Source: Bisporella sp. PMI_857
Lineage: Eukaryota > Ascomycota > Leotiomycetes > Helotiales > Helotiaceae
DNA: 64,000 nucleotides
Direction: 5' to 3'
Assembly (NCBI GenBank): GCA_021307315.1
Contig: JAJSPD010000010.1
Coordinates: 496,001 to 560,000, forward strand
The notes beneath the pieces were generated by a model. It was not told where the DNA came from and did not search any database. It was given only the letters and a program-made list of their open reading frames with translations. Of this stretch, positions 11,240-22,057 are shown in pieces; position 1 is the first letter of the stretch, and each line of letters starts with the position of its first letter. The translations under genes and the position numbers were made by a program.

Positions 11240-13410
11240 ATGGCGTCTACCGGCATCGATCACCACTCTTCGCCTCTAGCGCAAAACCTTGCATATCATG
11301 GGGAGAAAGAGAACAGACAGTTCGACAGCGAGAAGCATGAGGAAGCTCGAATTGGCGAACATGATTTCGACGCACGATCTGCCTCAGTCAAGATTTCTTA
11401 CGATTCGACTCATCGCCAGCTACGTCCAAGACATATTCAATTGATTGGTATTGGTGGTACAATTGGTACGGCGCTCTATGTGCAAATTGGTCGTGGTTTG
11501 ATGAATGGCGGGCCTGGCAGTTTATTCCTCGCTTTCACAATTTGGTATGTTACTAATGCGCTGCAAACCCATCTTCTCGTGCCGCATGGCCAGGAAGACA
11601 ACGTCCTGCTTCCAATTACACTTTTTATCCCGACAAACAATTATTTATTCTTATGCATAATGTGATAGGTGTACCTTTATTTTAGCCGTTACGAATTGTG
11701 AGTGAACCAAAGCGACTTCCCAAGCGACCTCCTGAGCAGCCTGAGCAGTCCGAGTAAGGTAAGAACACTACTAATTTCTGCCAGGCATGAACGAAATGGT
11801 TACATATCTGCCAATCTCATCTCCCTTCATTCGATTTGCCGGTCGCTACGTTGATGAAGCCTTTGGTGTGGCTGCGGGATACAATTTCTTCGTCTTTGAG
11901 GCGGCCCTTGTACCGTTTGAAATCGTGGCCTGCAATGTTATCATTCAGTATTGGAGTGATGTTGTGCCTGTGGGTGGTATAATTGCTATTTGCATTGTTT
12001 TATATGGGTACGTACTATGCCGCCCTGGTGCTCAAGCTCTGACACCATCCACAGTATAATCAATGTTTTTGCCGTGAAATGGTATGGAGAGTCTGAGTTT
12101 GTAAGTTCTTCATCAATCGCAAAAGACATTGGCTAACAATTCTCAAGTGGCTCGCGCTCGGGAAAGTTCTCTTGATTGTAGGCTTGATCATTTTCACATT
12201 CATCACCATGTTGGGCGGCAATCCCCTACACGATCGGTTCGGCTTCCGGTATTGGAAGAACCCGGGGTCATTCACAGAACTCTACTATGAGGGCAGTCTC
12301 GGCCGTTTCCTTGGATTCTTACAATGCCTCATTCAAGCTTCCTTCACTATTGCTGGTCCAGACTACGTCTCCATGGCTGCAGGAGAGGCCGAGAACCCAC
12401 GCAAGGTCATGCCTAAAGCATTCAATGGTGTTTTTTATCGTCTTACCGCCTTTTTCGTGCTGGGAAGTTTGTGCGTCGGAATCTTGGTGCCGTATAACGA
12501 TAAAGAGCTCGTTGCTGCATTTAAAGAGGGGAAACCAGGCGCAGCTGCATCACCGTACGTCGTGGCTATGAACAGGCTACAGATCAATACTTTACCACAT
12601 ATCGTAAACGCGATGGTGTTGGCTTCTGCGTTCTCAGCTGGAAATAGCTATGTCTACTGCGCATCACGCTCACTATTTGGCTTGGCGCTTGAGGGCAAAG
12701 CTCCCAGGATTCTCACAAAATGTACTAAGAGTGGCGTTCCAATTGTAAGTATGGCATTTCCTCCTATCAAAGAAATAATTCTCCGCAAATCGTACAGGAT
12801 CTAACCGTGTGTAAAGTATTGCGTAGCTGTCGTCCTCGCTATTGCGCTTCTCTCCTTCCTCCAGGTCTCCAACAACGCCGCTGTCGTCCTAAACTGGTTT
12901 GTCAGTCTTGTGACCGCCTCCCAACTTATTAATTTTTCCGTTATGTCTTTTACATTCATCAAATGGAAGAAAGCCTGTGACGCCCAAGGTTTTGACCGTA
13001 ACGAGCTGCCACATACAAGCTTCTGGCAGCCCTTCAGCGCATGGTATGGGTTGATCGGATGTTTCATCATGACATTTGTTGGTGGATATACTGTTTTCTT
13101 GAAGGGTATGCACATTTTCGCCATGGCTCTGCTTCGTTTGCATGTGTGAAGGAGTCAGAAAGCAATGGCTAATGATATCGCAGATGCATGGGACGTCCCA
13201 ACCTTCTTGTTCTCCTATCTGATGTGCGGCGTTTTCCCCGTCATTTTCGTCGGCTGGAAACTCCTTAAACGCACAAAATGGCTCAAGCCCCACGAAGTCA
13301 ACCTCAGACCCATCGAAGTTGAGGAGATTGAGGAATACACCAGAAACTACGTCGAGAGACCACCAAAAACGAGATTTCATGGATATTTGGATAAGATTTT
13401 CAGTTCCTGA
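11240..13410 (+). CDS. amino-acid permease, APC/YAT family (Dip5-like)
   Basis: Seven exons (11240-11544, 11669-11697, 11785-12007, 12055-12100, 12148-12744, 12817-13105, 13184-13410) give 571 residues, typical of fungal amino-acid permeases. The soluble N-tail of about 65 residues leads to RHIQLIGIGGTIGTALYVQI, the conserved first-helix substrate motif. Later landmarks are EMVTYLPISSPFIRFAGRYV, LGRFLGFLQCLIQASFTIAG and AGEAENPRKVMPKAFN. Twelve hydrophobic segments can be followed. The 29-base second exon is needed to keep the motif AFTIWCTFILAVTN continuous. The sequence most resembles permeases annotated as dicarboxylic amino-acid or proline transporters; which amino acid is carried cannot be decided. 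It would sit in the plasma membrane and import amino acids with protons. It looks intact. Confidence 0.93.
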
Positions 13411-14430
13411 GGCCCTAGTGTTAAATAAGGAACGTCGCTTTCTAGAGGGAATTTCGCGATCGGATGTTAGAAAACACATGATTAAACGATAGTAAGGGCA
13501 GTGTAGAATGAAAGAATAAAACGAATGGGTAAATTGATCCAAGTCCTTCGCAACTGTGGTGAGTAGGTGATTGGTTCGTTTAGAATAGGGGACGGATCCT
13601 CCCGTGAGGGGTTTTTAGTAGTGGCGGCTCAGGTGGCTTAACCAGGATGCTTTCCCTGTCCAGTCCGTGTGATATTTACGGTCTCTTTCCTTTTGACTGA
13701 CGCGCGTGAAAGTAACTTACGAAATATTGCGGACTGAATGATTTCTTTGAGGAAGGGAATTCGCGAAACATGGCGGTACATGCAAATCATAACTGTGACT
13801 AACCCCATGTAGGAGGGATATTGCTGCATCCTCTTACGCAAATTACTTATCCGGTGAACAGCACAGCGGCGGATCTGATTTAAGACATGACTAGGGATTG
13901 GTGTCGGCACATATAAGATCCAGAACGGAAGTCAATGTAATCTCCAGAGAACTCCTTTCGTGATGTACACAAGACGTTAGGTGGGGTGGAGGTCCAACGG
14001 AGCTCAGTTGGACCTTCACTTAAACGTTTACAAAAGGAATACTAGTTAAATTTTTAAAATTTTGAACAAATATTTTTAGGTTATATTAGTACAGTTTAAA
14101 AAGCAATTAAATTATTTATTAAACTTTGAAACAATAAAGTAAATACTTTTTGCAAACAATTATTAAGTTAAAATTAAAACGTTTACAAAACGGTTACTGA
14201 ATGTGTATGTAATGTTTATAAACGCGAAAAAGTAAATAAACAAAAATGCTAAAACTCGTTTAAAATACTACCAGTACAAAAGCGAAGCTAAACATTTTTA
14301 AAACTTTTACTTAATGTTTGTATCACTCCAGTAAGTGATACTTCTTGTTTCTGATAACTTGCAATTGCTCAAGTCGGTACATACTGGGCACGTAGCACCG
14401 CGATCTTGCGCAGTGCTAGTGTGAGGATCG
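13411..14430. other. intergenic with AT-rich island
   Basis: From about 14030 to 14320 the sequence is very AT-rich and coding-free, with the phrase AAACGTTTACAAAA occurring twice. The island is bordered by two perfect short hairpins: 9-bp arms AGGTCCAAC/GTTGGACCT at 13990-14015, and 8-bp arms GTATCACT/AGTGATAC at 14320-14341. It may be an old mutated repeat; no terminal repeats or target duplication were found. Confidence 0.4.
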
Positions 14431-14661
14431 TTGGTGGTGGTGCTTGTTGCGTCGAGCGCGAGGCAGGAGTTGATAAAGTACGTCGATACCCAGGCACAGG
14501 TCGATGCGCTGGTGTTGGCGGGACGGGAAGCATACACGGCAAGCTACCCATTCGTGTACTTCGCGTCAATCGCGTTTGGTTCGGTGGCAATTATTGCCGC
14601 CTGCCTCTTGCCCGACATACCGGACTTGATGGATGCGCATATTGCGGTGGAGTATGTTTGA
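14431..14661 (+). pseudogene. C-terminal fragment of a TRI12-type MFS transporter
   Basis: The frame ends in YPFVYFASIAFGSVAIIAA and DAHIAVEYV with a natural stop. This is the last membrane helix and short tail of the fungal MFS family that includes the trichothecene efflux pump TRI12. Only about 60 residues match; nothing upstream on this strand continues the protein. It is therefore an orphan tail. It lies on the opposite strand from the longer broken MFS gene that follows, and the tail sequences differ, so the two remnants seem to come from different transporters. Confidence 0.7.
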
Positions 14662-14926
14662 ATTTGATGATATTAAGGTGGTTTAATCAAAGTATTATTA
14701 TAATACAACTATTAGTTCTCGCCTTGGAACACAAGTGAGAAAAAGTGGTGGAGGTTCATCAGAGGCCGGCCTGCACGCCCTGGAGGTGATTTTGCTAGCT
14801 TCAGACTGACGTGCCTAAGTTTACCCTGCCCTGCTCCAAATCTACGGAGAAGGCAACAGCTTATCTACATGCATTACAGCGCATTCCCTCCCTCCGTCTT
14901 CACCTTCTTCTCCTTCTCATCTTGTC

Positions 14927-16065
14927 CTAGCTGTAGGTGATTCCACCGTAGACCAAGGCCAATACAAAGCTTAGGCTCATCAGCGCTGTTGCGAGGGTAA
15001 ATGCCACCTTCAATCCTGCCATATACGCCTCCAGGATTCCCGGGATCTCCTTGGCTGGGAAAACGGATCGGGGTTGTGCCGTGCCAGCCGCCATGAGAGC
15101 CTCCTAGAGCCGCCCGTAGACGGTCACAATTGCACCGGCCATGAGACTAAAGAAGCACCCGATGGCGATGGGGAGATTGTGGATCCCAGATTCCAACGGG
15201 GTTGTGTTTTTGATCGACTGGAAGTAGATGGGCGTATAGGGGATGAGGACGAACAGGCCGCTGGAGATACAAAAGATATGCGCGTAATTAGCCCAAATGT
15301 GTTGGTTCTTGAGGGGTTTTGGTTACAAAAGGCCCGGGAACCCATTTTCCACTCATTGATGGCAAGCGCGACAGTGAGGAGGACGAAGCCCACCAGAGTG
15401 CCTACGACTGAGCGGTCCGACCAGGACTTGGAAAGGCCAGTCCATTAAAATACCAACAGATAGCAGGTCGCGCCGCCTATAATCAGAACGAATCCCACCT
15501 TGTCCATCTAAAGGAATTTCTCCCGAACTGGCGTATTGATGGCGTAGCGCGATGCTGCAGGCGCGCGGTAGAAAAAGATGATGATCAGGGCCGTAACGGC
15601 CTCAAACGGCATATTGAGGTAAAAGCACCATCTCCAGGTCAATGTTGCGTCAACACACTACCCATATATGCTGGCACTTGGGCAGGAGGGGCGGAAAAGG
15701 TCAAGAAGCCCGCCGACACATACCAGGCGACATCCTTGATGGTGTGGAACTAGTCGGTGATGTACGGGATGGCGGTTGCAATGATGGTGGCGTCGAGGTT
15801 GTTGGTAAACATGGCCAGAAAGAGCCCAATCATAATGGCGACCAGCCTCTTCGGCTGGGGAAGTCGGAAGGGTCCATGACCAAGGTGTCAGCGGTGGCGG
15901 TGGCATTGATGTTGGCATCATCATTGTTGTTCTTGTTGTGCTCCTCGTTGTTGTTGTTTTCCAGTCCATGTTCTTCTTCTCCTTCTCAGTTTCGCTCTCG
16001 CCTAGCCCACCACCGTTGCATGTCAGCGTCGCTTGCGCTTCCCCTGTTCCTATGTTGGTAGCCAT
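14927..16065 (-). pseudogene. broken 14-helix MFS drug/toxin efflux transporter
   Basis: Read on the minus strand from the ATG at 16065, the N-tail gives way after a frame change to LVAIMIGLFLAMFTNNLDAT, the first helix of DHA-type MFS exporters. It continues with DVAWYVSAGFLTF, LTWRWCFYLNMPFEAVTALI and YTPIYFQSIKNTTPLESG, and ends at 14927 after SLSFVLALVYGG. It is interrupted by at least four in-frame stops and several frameshifts, and is only about half the normal 550 residues, so the middle has been lost. Such exporters usually belong to secondary-metabolite clusters. It is divergent from the intact methyltransferase at 16601 and next to aminotransferase, reductase and O-methyltransferase remnants. 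This suggests it was the cluster's efflux pump. Confidence 0.85.
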
Positions 16066-16600
16066 AGCTTAGCTGCATATCCACCACCGACCGATTGAGC
16101 GAGACAACAGGTGTGTATTGACTTGCATTGTCGGGCTGCTAGTTCTGGACTTCTGTTTGTGGCTTGGATTGTTGAAGGAAGATGTTAGCATAGCAATACG
16201 GCTCTTCCATCAGGTAAGGTAGTAACGAACGAACATGAAAATGAACATGAATCTGAACATGCAGGTGAACATGATATGCATACTCGGCAAATCCAGCCCG
16301 CTGCTTTTTCCTCACCTCACCTTTGCTTCCCAGGTCCTTTGCCTCACTTGACGCCATTCTACACATTCCACCCACTTCACACTCACGTTGCGGTCACATT
16401 TCTGCTCGCTGCTATCTTTCTTCTCTTATCCCTACCTCAAGTCTTCGCGACCACTAGCTTTGCAATTGCCGGTAGTCGCAGCAGGGATATAAAGACGTGC
16501 AGCGCCATACCATCCGTTTGGTCGTCCCATACACGATCCAGCTCCAGCTCGGCCGCACAACAAAGACTCAATCGTTACCATTACAATTACCATTACTATC
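16066..16600. promoter_or_regulatory. divergent promoter between MFS remnant and methyltransferase
   Basis: This 535-base spacer carries a four-copy 12-base array (listed separately) and CT-rich tracts between about 16310 and 16450. It would have driven both the efflux pump and the methyltransferase. The run CCATTACAATTACCATTACTATC just precedes the methyltransferase ATG. Confidence 0.45.
16231..16278 (+). repeat. four GAACATG copies at exact 12-base spacing
   Basis: GAACATG starts at 16231, 16243, 16255 and 16267. The five bases between copies differ (AAAAT, AATCT, CAGGT, ATATG), so the heptamer is conserved while the linkers are not. It lies about 330 bases before the methyltransferase start and 165 bases before the MFS remnant. 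Confidence 0.8.
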
Positions 16601-17507
16601 ATGGCGTCCAAGCCACTGGGAGAGCTCAACCGGGCCTACTGGAAGTATGCCGCGCCACTTTCCCCCTTCCCCTTGCCATTCCTACAATCCATATCCAGCT
16701 TACTAACCCTTCAATGCTCCTGCAGCGCAAACGCCGACGACATCTCCAAGCAACAATGGGTAGTAGATCTCTCAATCCAGATCACAGAATATATCAAGAG
16801 CCACATTGACTGGATCGGCATCGCGCCGGCATCGGCCCCTGCGCCTGTCACCCTGCTTGATTATGCCTGTGGCAATGGGCTTGCCTCAACGGTACGTACC
16901 GGCAGCAAGATGACCAATAGCAATGCTCATGAGTTTGCTGACCAGCATTTCTCAGGCACTGGCCCCATATGTGACTACCATCCGAGGTATTGATGTATCA
17001 GATGGCATGGTCGAGAAATACAATGAGGCTGCCCGCAAGCAAGGCCTGTCGGAACAACAAATGCACGCCGTGAGAGGTGACCTCCTGGTACCGGAAGCTG
17101 AGATTCCCAAGGCGTTGGAGAAAGTGGATTTCTACGATTTTGATATCATTGTCATGAGCATGGCGCTTCATCACGTCGAAGATCCACAGCTAATGACAGC
17201 GAAACTCGTAGAGAGACTCAGGGACGGAGGTTCACTTCTCATCATCGACTGGGCCCCGAGTCCAAAGGCACCAGAAGTGCAAGGTCATGGTCATGAAAAA
17301 GATGCACGCGACGAGGGATATCAGCAAGACTTGCAGGAGGCCCAACAGACGATGAAGCGCTCTGGTTTCGATGAAGAAGAAATGAGAAAGGTCTTTGAAG
17401 ATTCTGGGTGTAGCGAATCAGAATATGTTCTTCATCCAGACCTCTCTAAGCTCCCTTCGCGATTTGGAGGCGCGAAGCAACTCTTCTTTGCCCGGGGCAG
17501 AAAATAG
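16601..17507 (+). CDS. class I SAM-dependent methyltransferase
   Basis: Three exons, 16601-16644, 16726-16891 and 16956-17507, give 253 residues. The start MASKPLGELNRAYWNANA follows directly after a Met-free leader. SAM motif I is LLDYACGNGLAST at about residue 65-77, spanning the second intron; post-I is IRGIDVSDGMV; FDIIVMSMALHHVED is the motif II/III region; LRDGGSLLIIDW follows. The C-terminal LFFARGRK closes the fold. No broken motif is seen, so the enzyme appears functional. It stands between a broken efflux pump and a broken aminotransferase in what looks like a decayed epipolythiodioxopiperazine cluster. Those clusters carry N- and thio-methyltransferases of this size. Whether it is of the GliN kind, the GtmA/TmtA thiomethyl kind or a general small-molecule methyltransferase cannot be told by eye. 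Confidence 0.9.
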
Positions 17508-17652
17508 GGTTGAGATTACCTACACATGGCTTCGGCACTCCGGCACATCGGCCCATTCTTGGGGCTACATCAAGTACGGATGGTCGATCGTATATCTCAA
17601 GTTGATTCTGGCTCCTGAGAGGTGCTACAGTAGATACCTTAGGTACTTTACA

Positions 17653-18108
17653 ATGGCAGATATCAAAGATCTTTCTAAGCGAATGAACAAAAGTGTTGCT
17701 TCTATGCTACCACACATTGCCGCAACCATTGCTGAAAGAACATCGAAAGCCCCAGCAGAGATAGATTTTGCAACAGCTGAGGACTGGCTCCTCCGACCGA
17801 AGGTCTTTGAAGTATGCAAAGACGCCTCCGTTGAGAAGCTGACAGCGAGTATAAGTGCAGTTATATCCAGGAGGCGTCTTTGAGTTATTTTGATCATTTC
17901 TAGGAACTCTCCTACCTACATGGCTTCGGTGGCGATCCGAGCGCCTTGGAAACTTTGGCATCTTTCTTTAACACCTATTTCTATCCACATGTTCCTGTCC
18001 AGCCAGACCATATCGTCATCACACCAGGGGCGAGCAGTTTGTCTCGACATTCTTCCATTTAACATTTGCGATGATGGGGACAGCGTTCTTGTCTCAGCCC
18101 CATACTGG
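17653..18108 (+). pseudogene. truncated ACC-synthase-like aminotransferase (GliI/SirI type)
   Basis: The start MADIKDLSKRMNKSVASMLP and FATAEDWLLRPKVFEVCKDA match the N-terminus of fungal pyridoxal-phosphate aminotransferases of the ACC-synthase-like group. After a gap or intron ending at 17903, the protein resumes as LHGFGGDPSALETLASFFNT and PDHIVITPGASS. An extra T in the TTT at 18038-18040 shifts the frame; NICDDGDSVLVSAPYW follows in the new frame and then homology stops. The lysine that binds PLP and the whole C-terminal two-thirds are absent. The donor of the presumed intron is poor. In gliotoxin and sirodesmin clusters this family provides the C-S bond-cleaving enzyme; that role is inferred from the neighbours. 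Confidence 0.82.
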
Positions 18109-18110
18109 AG

Positions 18111-18230
18111 TCCGTATATAGTTGACGCGCAAGTCCAGTAGCTGCAGAGAGTCCACCGGGCCCACCGCCGATAATCAGCACGTCGAGAGGGGTCCTGTGG
18201 CTTCCATTGTCCAGTTTGAGTTTGCCGTGG
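18111..18230 (-). pseudogene. N-terminal fragment of a GliT-like thioredoxin reductase
   Basis: On the minus strand the frame reads TPLDVLIIGGGPGGLSAATG then LARQLYTDS. This is the FAD-binding GxGxxG motif and second helix of the thioredoxin-reductase-like oxidoreductases that include the gliotoxin oxidase GliT. Homology stops within a few bases of the place where the aminotransferase on the plus strand stops, so a deletion or inversion has fused two broken genes tail to tail. The CxxC active-site region is not present anywhere near. Other flavoproteins share the GGGP motif, but the LARQLYT continuation favours this family. Confidence 0.7.
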
Positions 18231-18699
18231 GGTGCAAGTTTGAGTCGGAGTTTATGCTCGAGTTGAGGAAACTCGAGAGAAGTTGCAGATTGAAGAGGAA
18301 GGAAAAGTTCATCGAGGAACGAGAAGAAAACAAAAACAAGTCACAAGCATTGATGGAATCTCAAGTGCGAGGTCAAGGGAAGGGGCGCATCTCGCTTAAC
18401 ATGCAGCGGGCCGTAACTTTGTTCAGGGGTCTAAGCGAGGTCCTAGGGGTTCCATCAAAGAAATCGCATCTTCTGTTCTTGAAGAATACGTCTTTCCGTT
18501 GCTTTTCCCAAGAAGACTGCTTGATTTTGCGACTTTCCAATTGCTGAAAACGACGTAGAAGCCTTGCTCGAATAACTCGTCTCCTCTTTGAAGTTATCTC
18601 TCCAACTTTTGACGGCCGACGATACTCGGGTTCACTTGGACGCGACACTTCACAATGGCGAAGACTACCTGAGAAGAAGCTCGTGGCTATGACATGAGA
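18231..18699. other. no supported gene
   Basis: Degenerate sequence between two pseudogenes. Open frames on both strands here are biased and unrecognisable. Confidence 0.4.
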
Positions 18700-19382
18700 A
18701 ATAGTCGATCTGCTTCATCAAGTCGAGCAACTGTTAGAGCTAGCTCACTTGGTATTGGCAGATCACTTTTTAAGTGAGGCATAACTTGGAACTTGCAATA
18801 ATCCAGTCCGACTAACATCAGCGCTTTTAAGGCTACACAAACACAAAGTGCCTTTGCGCTGTCATAGGACTTAGAGTTCCCGATATTCTGGCTAAAGGTG
18901 CGCTAGACTTGAATGCGCTGGCGCTAGCAAGCAAGGTTCGGCCAGACAGGCTGGGTCAGATCATGCGGCCACTATACAACAATGGCATCTTCAATTCTGA
19001 CGCCGTCAGCGAGAGGTTTTCCAACAATCGTACATCCGCTCTACCCCAAAGTGATCATTGGACGGGCTAGTCAAATTGGGTAGATCTTTACGGCAACGTA
19101 TTCTATAATATCGCCCGTGGGATACCTGCTTCCATCAAAGAAGAAGCCGTTCGATCAGGGGCACAAATCAACTTCGATACTAACGATAACGTGTTCACGT
19201 ACTTCCAATCCCAAGGCTGGCTTCCTCATCTCCACAAAACGCTCGGCGCGGGTGCTACCGCCATGGCTCCTGGTATTCTCCAAGACTACCCATAGGAAGA
19301 GGTCGCTGATAGAACGATCTTGGATATCGGTGGTGGGGCGGTGCACTTGTTGCTTCCTTGCTACAAGAGCATTAAGAGATGA
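18700..19382 (+). pseudogene. broken fungal O-methyltransferase (COMT-like)
   Basis: From 18858 one frame reads AVIGLRVPDILAKGALDLN, then ALASKVRPDRLGQIMRPLYN and WVDLYGNVFYNIARGIPASI. TYFQSQGWLPHLHKTLGAGA and DRTILDIGGGAVHLLL follow. This is the dimerisation region and SAM motif I of a plant-COMT-like fungal O-methyltransferase. Stops sit in frame at 19068 (TAG) and 19293 (TAG, replacing the Trp expected after DYP), and the protein ends at 19380 just past motif I. A weaker N-terminal piece near 18707 (DLLHQVEQLLELA) is in another frame. The catalytic His region is absent. GliM and SirM of ETP clusters belong to this family, and its place among the other remnants suggests the same origin. Confidence 0.85.
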
Positions 19383-20166
19383 AGGGGAGGTATCTCTGAT
19401 CTCGGCTGTGGACAATACGCGAGTCTCTCCCCGTGTGCTGGATGATGCTGAGTGGGCTTTGCTGTGAGGGGTGTTCAGATGGTGTGTGGAATGGAAAATA
19501 TGGGGAAGAGGGAACGTAGATGTAGTGGTTGACGTAAGTGACCAGAGGCATTCTGGACGCGCTTTGATTGCGTGAGGCTTCGTGCTTGGCTGGGTGTTGT
19601 GGTGTATGAATTCTGGGTTAGATCTTTAGCTGAGATGTGAGTTGAGCGCTTTGGTGCTGAGATTTAACTTTTTTGGGTAGCTTTTGTTGTGGAGGTAAGA
19701 AGGATGGAGCAGTTCCACGTTGTTCTTTTATGTGTGTGCTGAATTCAGGGTCCTTATTCTTTCCTCTTGTTGCCTGAACTAGCGTGTTTGCTGTCCTAAT
19801 TGTAAAAAGCGTTTTTGAACAGTTGACCAAAATATGCCATACTAAACGGTACCGCGCTCCATACACGCGTCAATAAGGCGGAAAAGTAAAGGAGCCATAG
19901 ACGTATTGGATAGTTCCATATAAGAATTCAAATGATTTCATTAATTCTGAATTCTCATGCTTTTATCTGCCAATTGTCAATGACATGTCCCAAAGATGTA
20001 TAGCCTTATGATTGAAAACTTTCATTATGCTACTTATACGACATATTTAGCTGATTTAGTTCCTCGCGAAAGCCATACAGGCGTTAGCCAATATATCCTA
20101 AAAAGACAACCTTATTGCTTCATAATACATAGACTAGCAGAGTCGCAGGCAAAGCATCATCATTAA
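19383..20166. other. intergenic, no supported gene
   Basis: Three-prime side of the P450 gene. No further part of the O-methyltransferase C-terminus could be found here. Confidence 0.4.
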
Positions 20167-22057
20167 TCACCAGCCATCAACCATTTCCATCCTAACCTTT
20201 ATCCCATCAACCACCTTTGTAGTAACCACTGCCATCGGTTGTACAACCTTCCCCGGGTCTGCCATCTCCCACTTCATAGCGCCTGCCAGCACAGCAAGCA
20301 AGCACTTAAACTCCGCCTTCGCAAATCCCTGGCCAATACAGCTCCTCGGACCATGCAAAAAGGTCATATTCGCATAATTACTCGTCGCGCCACCTGTGTT
20401 TGCCATCCCACCCTCCAACCATCGGTTCGGTACAAACTGGTCCGCTTTCTCACCCCAGAGGTCAGGCGAGCGGTTGATGGCCCATGGGGCTATCAGTAGA
20501 CGAGTTCCTGCTGGCACGGGTTGTGGGTAGCCGGCGACGGAAATCGTGGTTGGGCGAATAGCGGTGCGAACAGTGACAGGGACGACAGGGTAGAGACGGA
20601 GGGTCTCGTTACAGATGGCGTTCAGGATGGGCAGAGCTTCGATCTCGGCAGGGGTAGGTGGTTGGGTGGCGGAGCGCGCTGGAAGGTTACTGCGGATTTC
20701 GGCACGGAGACGGGTCTGCCAGTCTTGATTTATGGCCAGGAGGTAGACGGCCCATGTCAGTGTCGAAGATGTAGTTTCGTGGCCAGCCGCGAGGAATGTG
20801 AGGAGTTGATCTACCAGGTCTTCATCGCTGAAATCATTTGATTCAAGTAAAAGGGAGAGAATATCCATATCTTTCTTTGGCTTTGCCACAACCGCGGTCT
20901 GACGCTTCTCGCGGACGAGCTCCATGCAAAACTTTTTCAGGTTGGTTGTGATGCGCCGTAATTCAAGAGTCTGCTCGATAGGAAGTGCTTGGATGAGATC
21001 TTGCGGGCCGAGAATGTTTGAGACGAAGTAGATTGCTCGCCTTTTGGAAGGCTCGAGGAGAGAATTATAATCTCGGACACTTTGAGAAATCAGAATCAGC
21101 ATTCAAGCTCGTTACTCGGTTTCGTCTATGACACTATTTGGCCTGAAGAGAGACATACATTTCATTGTCAAAGTTGCGAAGTGAGTTGAAGTCAAGGCCC
21201 ATGCCGGCGAGGCCAATGATATCCTTCTCGTATTAGATTAAAATGAGAACAGAGGTGCTCTAGTAAAGCTTACCAATGTTACCCGTGTGGCGAAATCATC
21301 AAACTCAATCACAGGAGAAAGACCAACATGCTTTTCACTATCTGCACCAGGTAATGCCTTGAGAAATTAGCGTATACCATGATTTAGAAGCCTTAGGGTT
21401 TACCAATGCCCCCTTTCCCTCAACTAGTTCAGCAGCAATCGCATCCACCAAGCCTTTTGACTTATCCCAAAAGACCGGGTAAAGTCCTCTTATATGCTGG
21501 ACCTGAAAAGCCGGTAGCAAATGCTTCCTCTGAAACTTATGGAGTCCTCCCTCCGCCAAAATCAACCCTTCACCTAGAATCATGACAAGAAACTTTCTTA
21601 TTCCCTGCGGTTTCTCATAGTCATAATTGTTGTCGGAAAGGACTGACTTGAGTGCTTCCGGGCTCGTCACGATCAATCGTTCTTGGTTTGCAAATGATCG
21701 AAAGCGCAACAGGCCATTATTTGGAATCGTTTCGCTCCATTGGCGGAGCTGCTCAGATGTGAACTTGGATATTTGAGATGTAGCGCTTCCGATGAAGATA
21801 TTATATGACTACAACGATGTTAGCATTCAGAATAGGGAGTTATTAAACGGTCTTACAGTTGGTCCCGGAAGATTTCTCAGGGGACTGAAGAAGAATGGAT
21901 ATATAAATACGTTCCATATTAGGAAAAGCAAAAAGTCGACGATGCCGAACCGAACCACTGAGTGAGAGACTCTTTCAGTTGTTAAGTACTGAGGAAAAGA
22001 GAAGACCAGAACAGCAGTAAGCACAGTTGTAATTAGCACCGGAGTATACTGGTACAT
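20167..22057 (-). CDS. cytochrome P450 monooxygenase
   Basis: Five minus-strand exons (22057-21857, 21808-21404, 21357-21274, 21226-21159, 21079-20167) give 556 residues, a full-length microsomal P450. The N-terminus has hydrophobic segments (LITTVLTAVLVFSF and DFLLFLIWNVFIYPFFF) and the hinge LRNLPGPTS. The I-helix is LTFLAAGHETTSSTL; ExxR is ETLR; the haem loop is FLHGPRSCIGQGFAKAE with the ligand Cys. The four introns are 48, 46, 47 and 79 bases. All motifs are intact. It would sit in the ER membrane and hydroxylate or couple a small molecule with a reductase partner. Its position at the end of the decayed cluster suggests it was a tailoring enzyme of the same pathway, but it could serve another pathway now. 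Confidence 0.92.

Noticed and set aside
13990..14341. Possible transposon bounded by two hairpins around the AT-rich island
   Set aside because: The hairpins differ from each other, and there are no terminal inverted repeats between the ends and no target duplication.
16276..16809. 177-codon plus-strand frame over the methyltransferase promoter and first exon
   Set aside because: Low-complexity reading of CT-rich promoter; it overlaps the spliced methyltransferase in another frame.
18122..18547. 141-codon plus-strand frame
   Set aside because: It is antisense to the thioredoxin-reductase fragment, which has the real motif (GGGPGG).
19117..19467. 116-codon plus-strand frame
   Set aside because: Shadow frame of the O-methyltransferase relic, whose motifs lie in a different frame.
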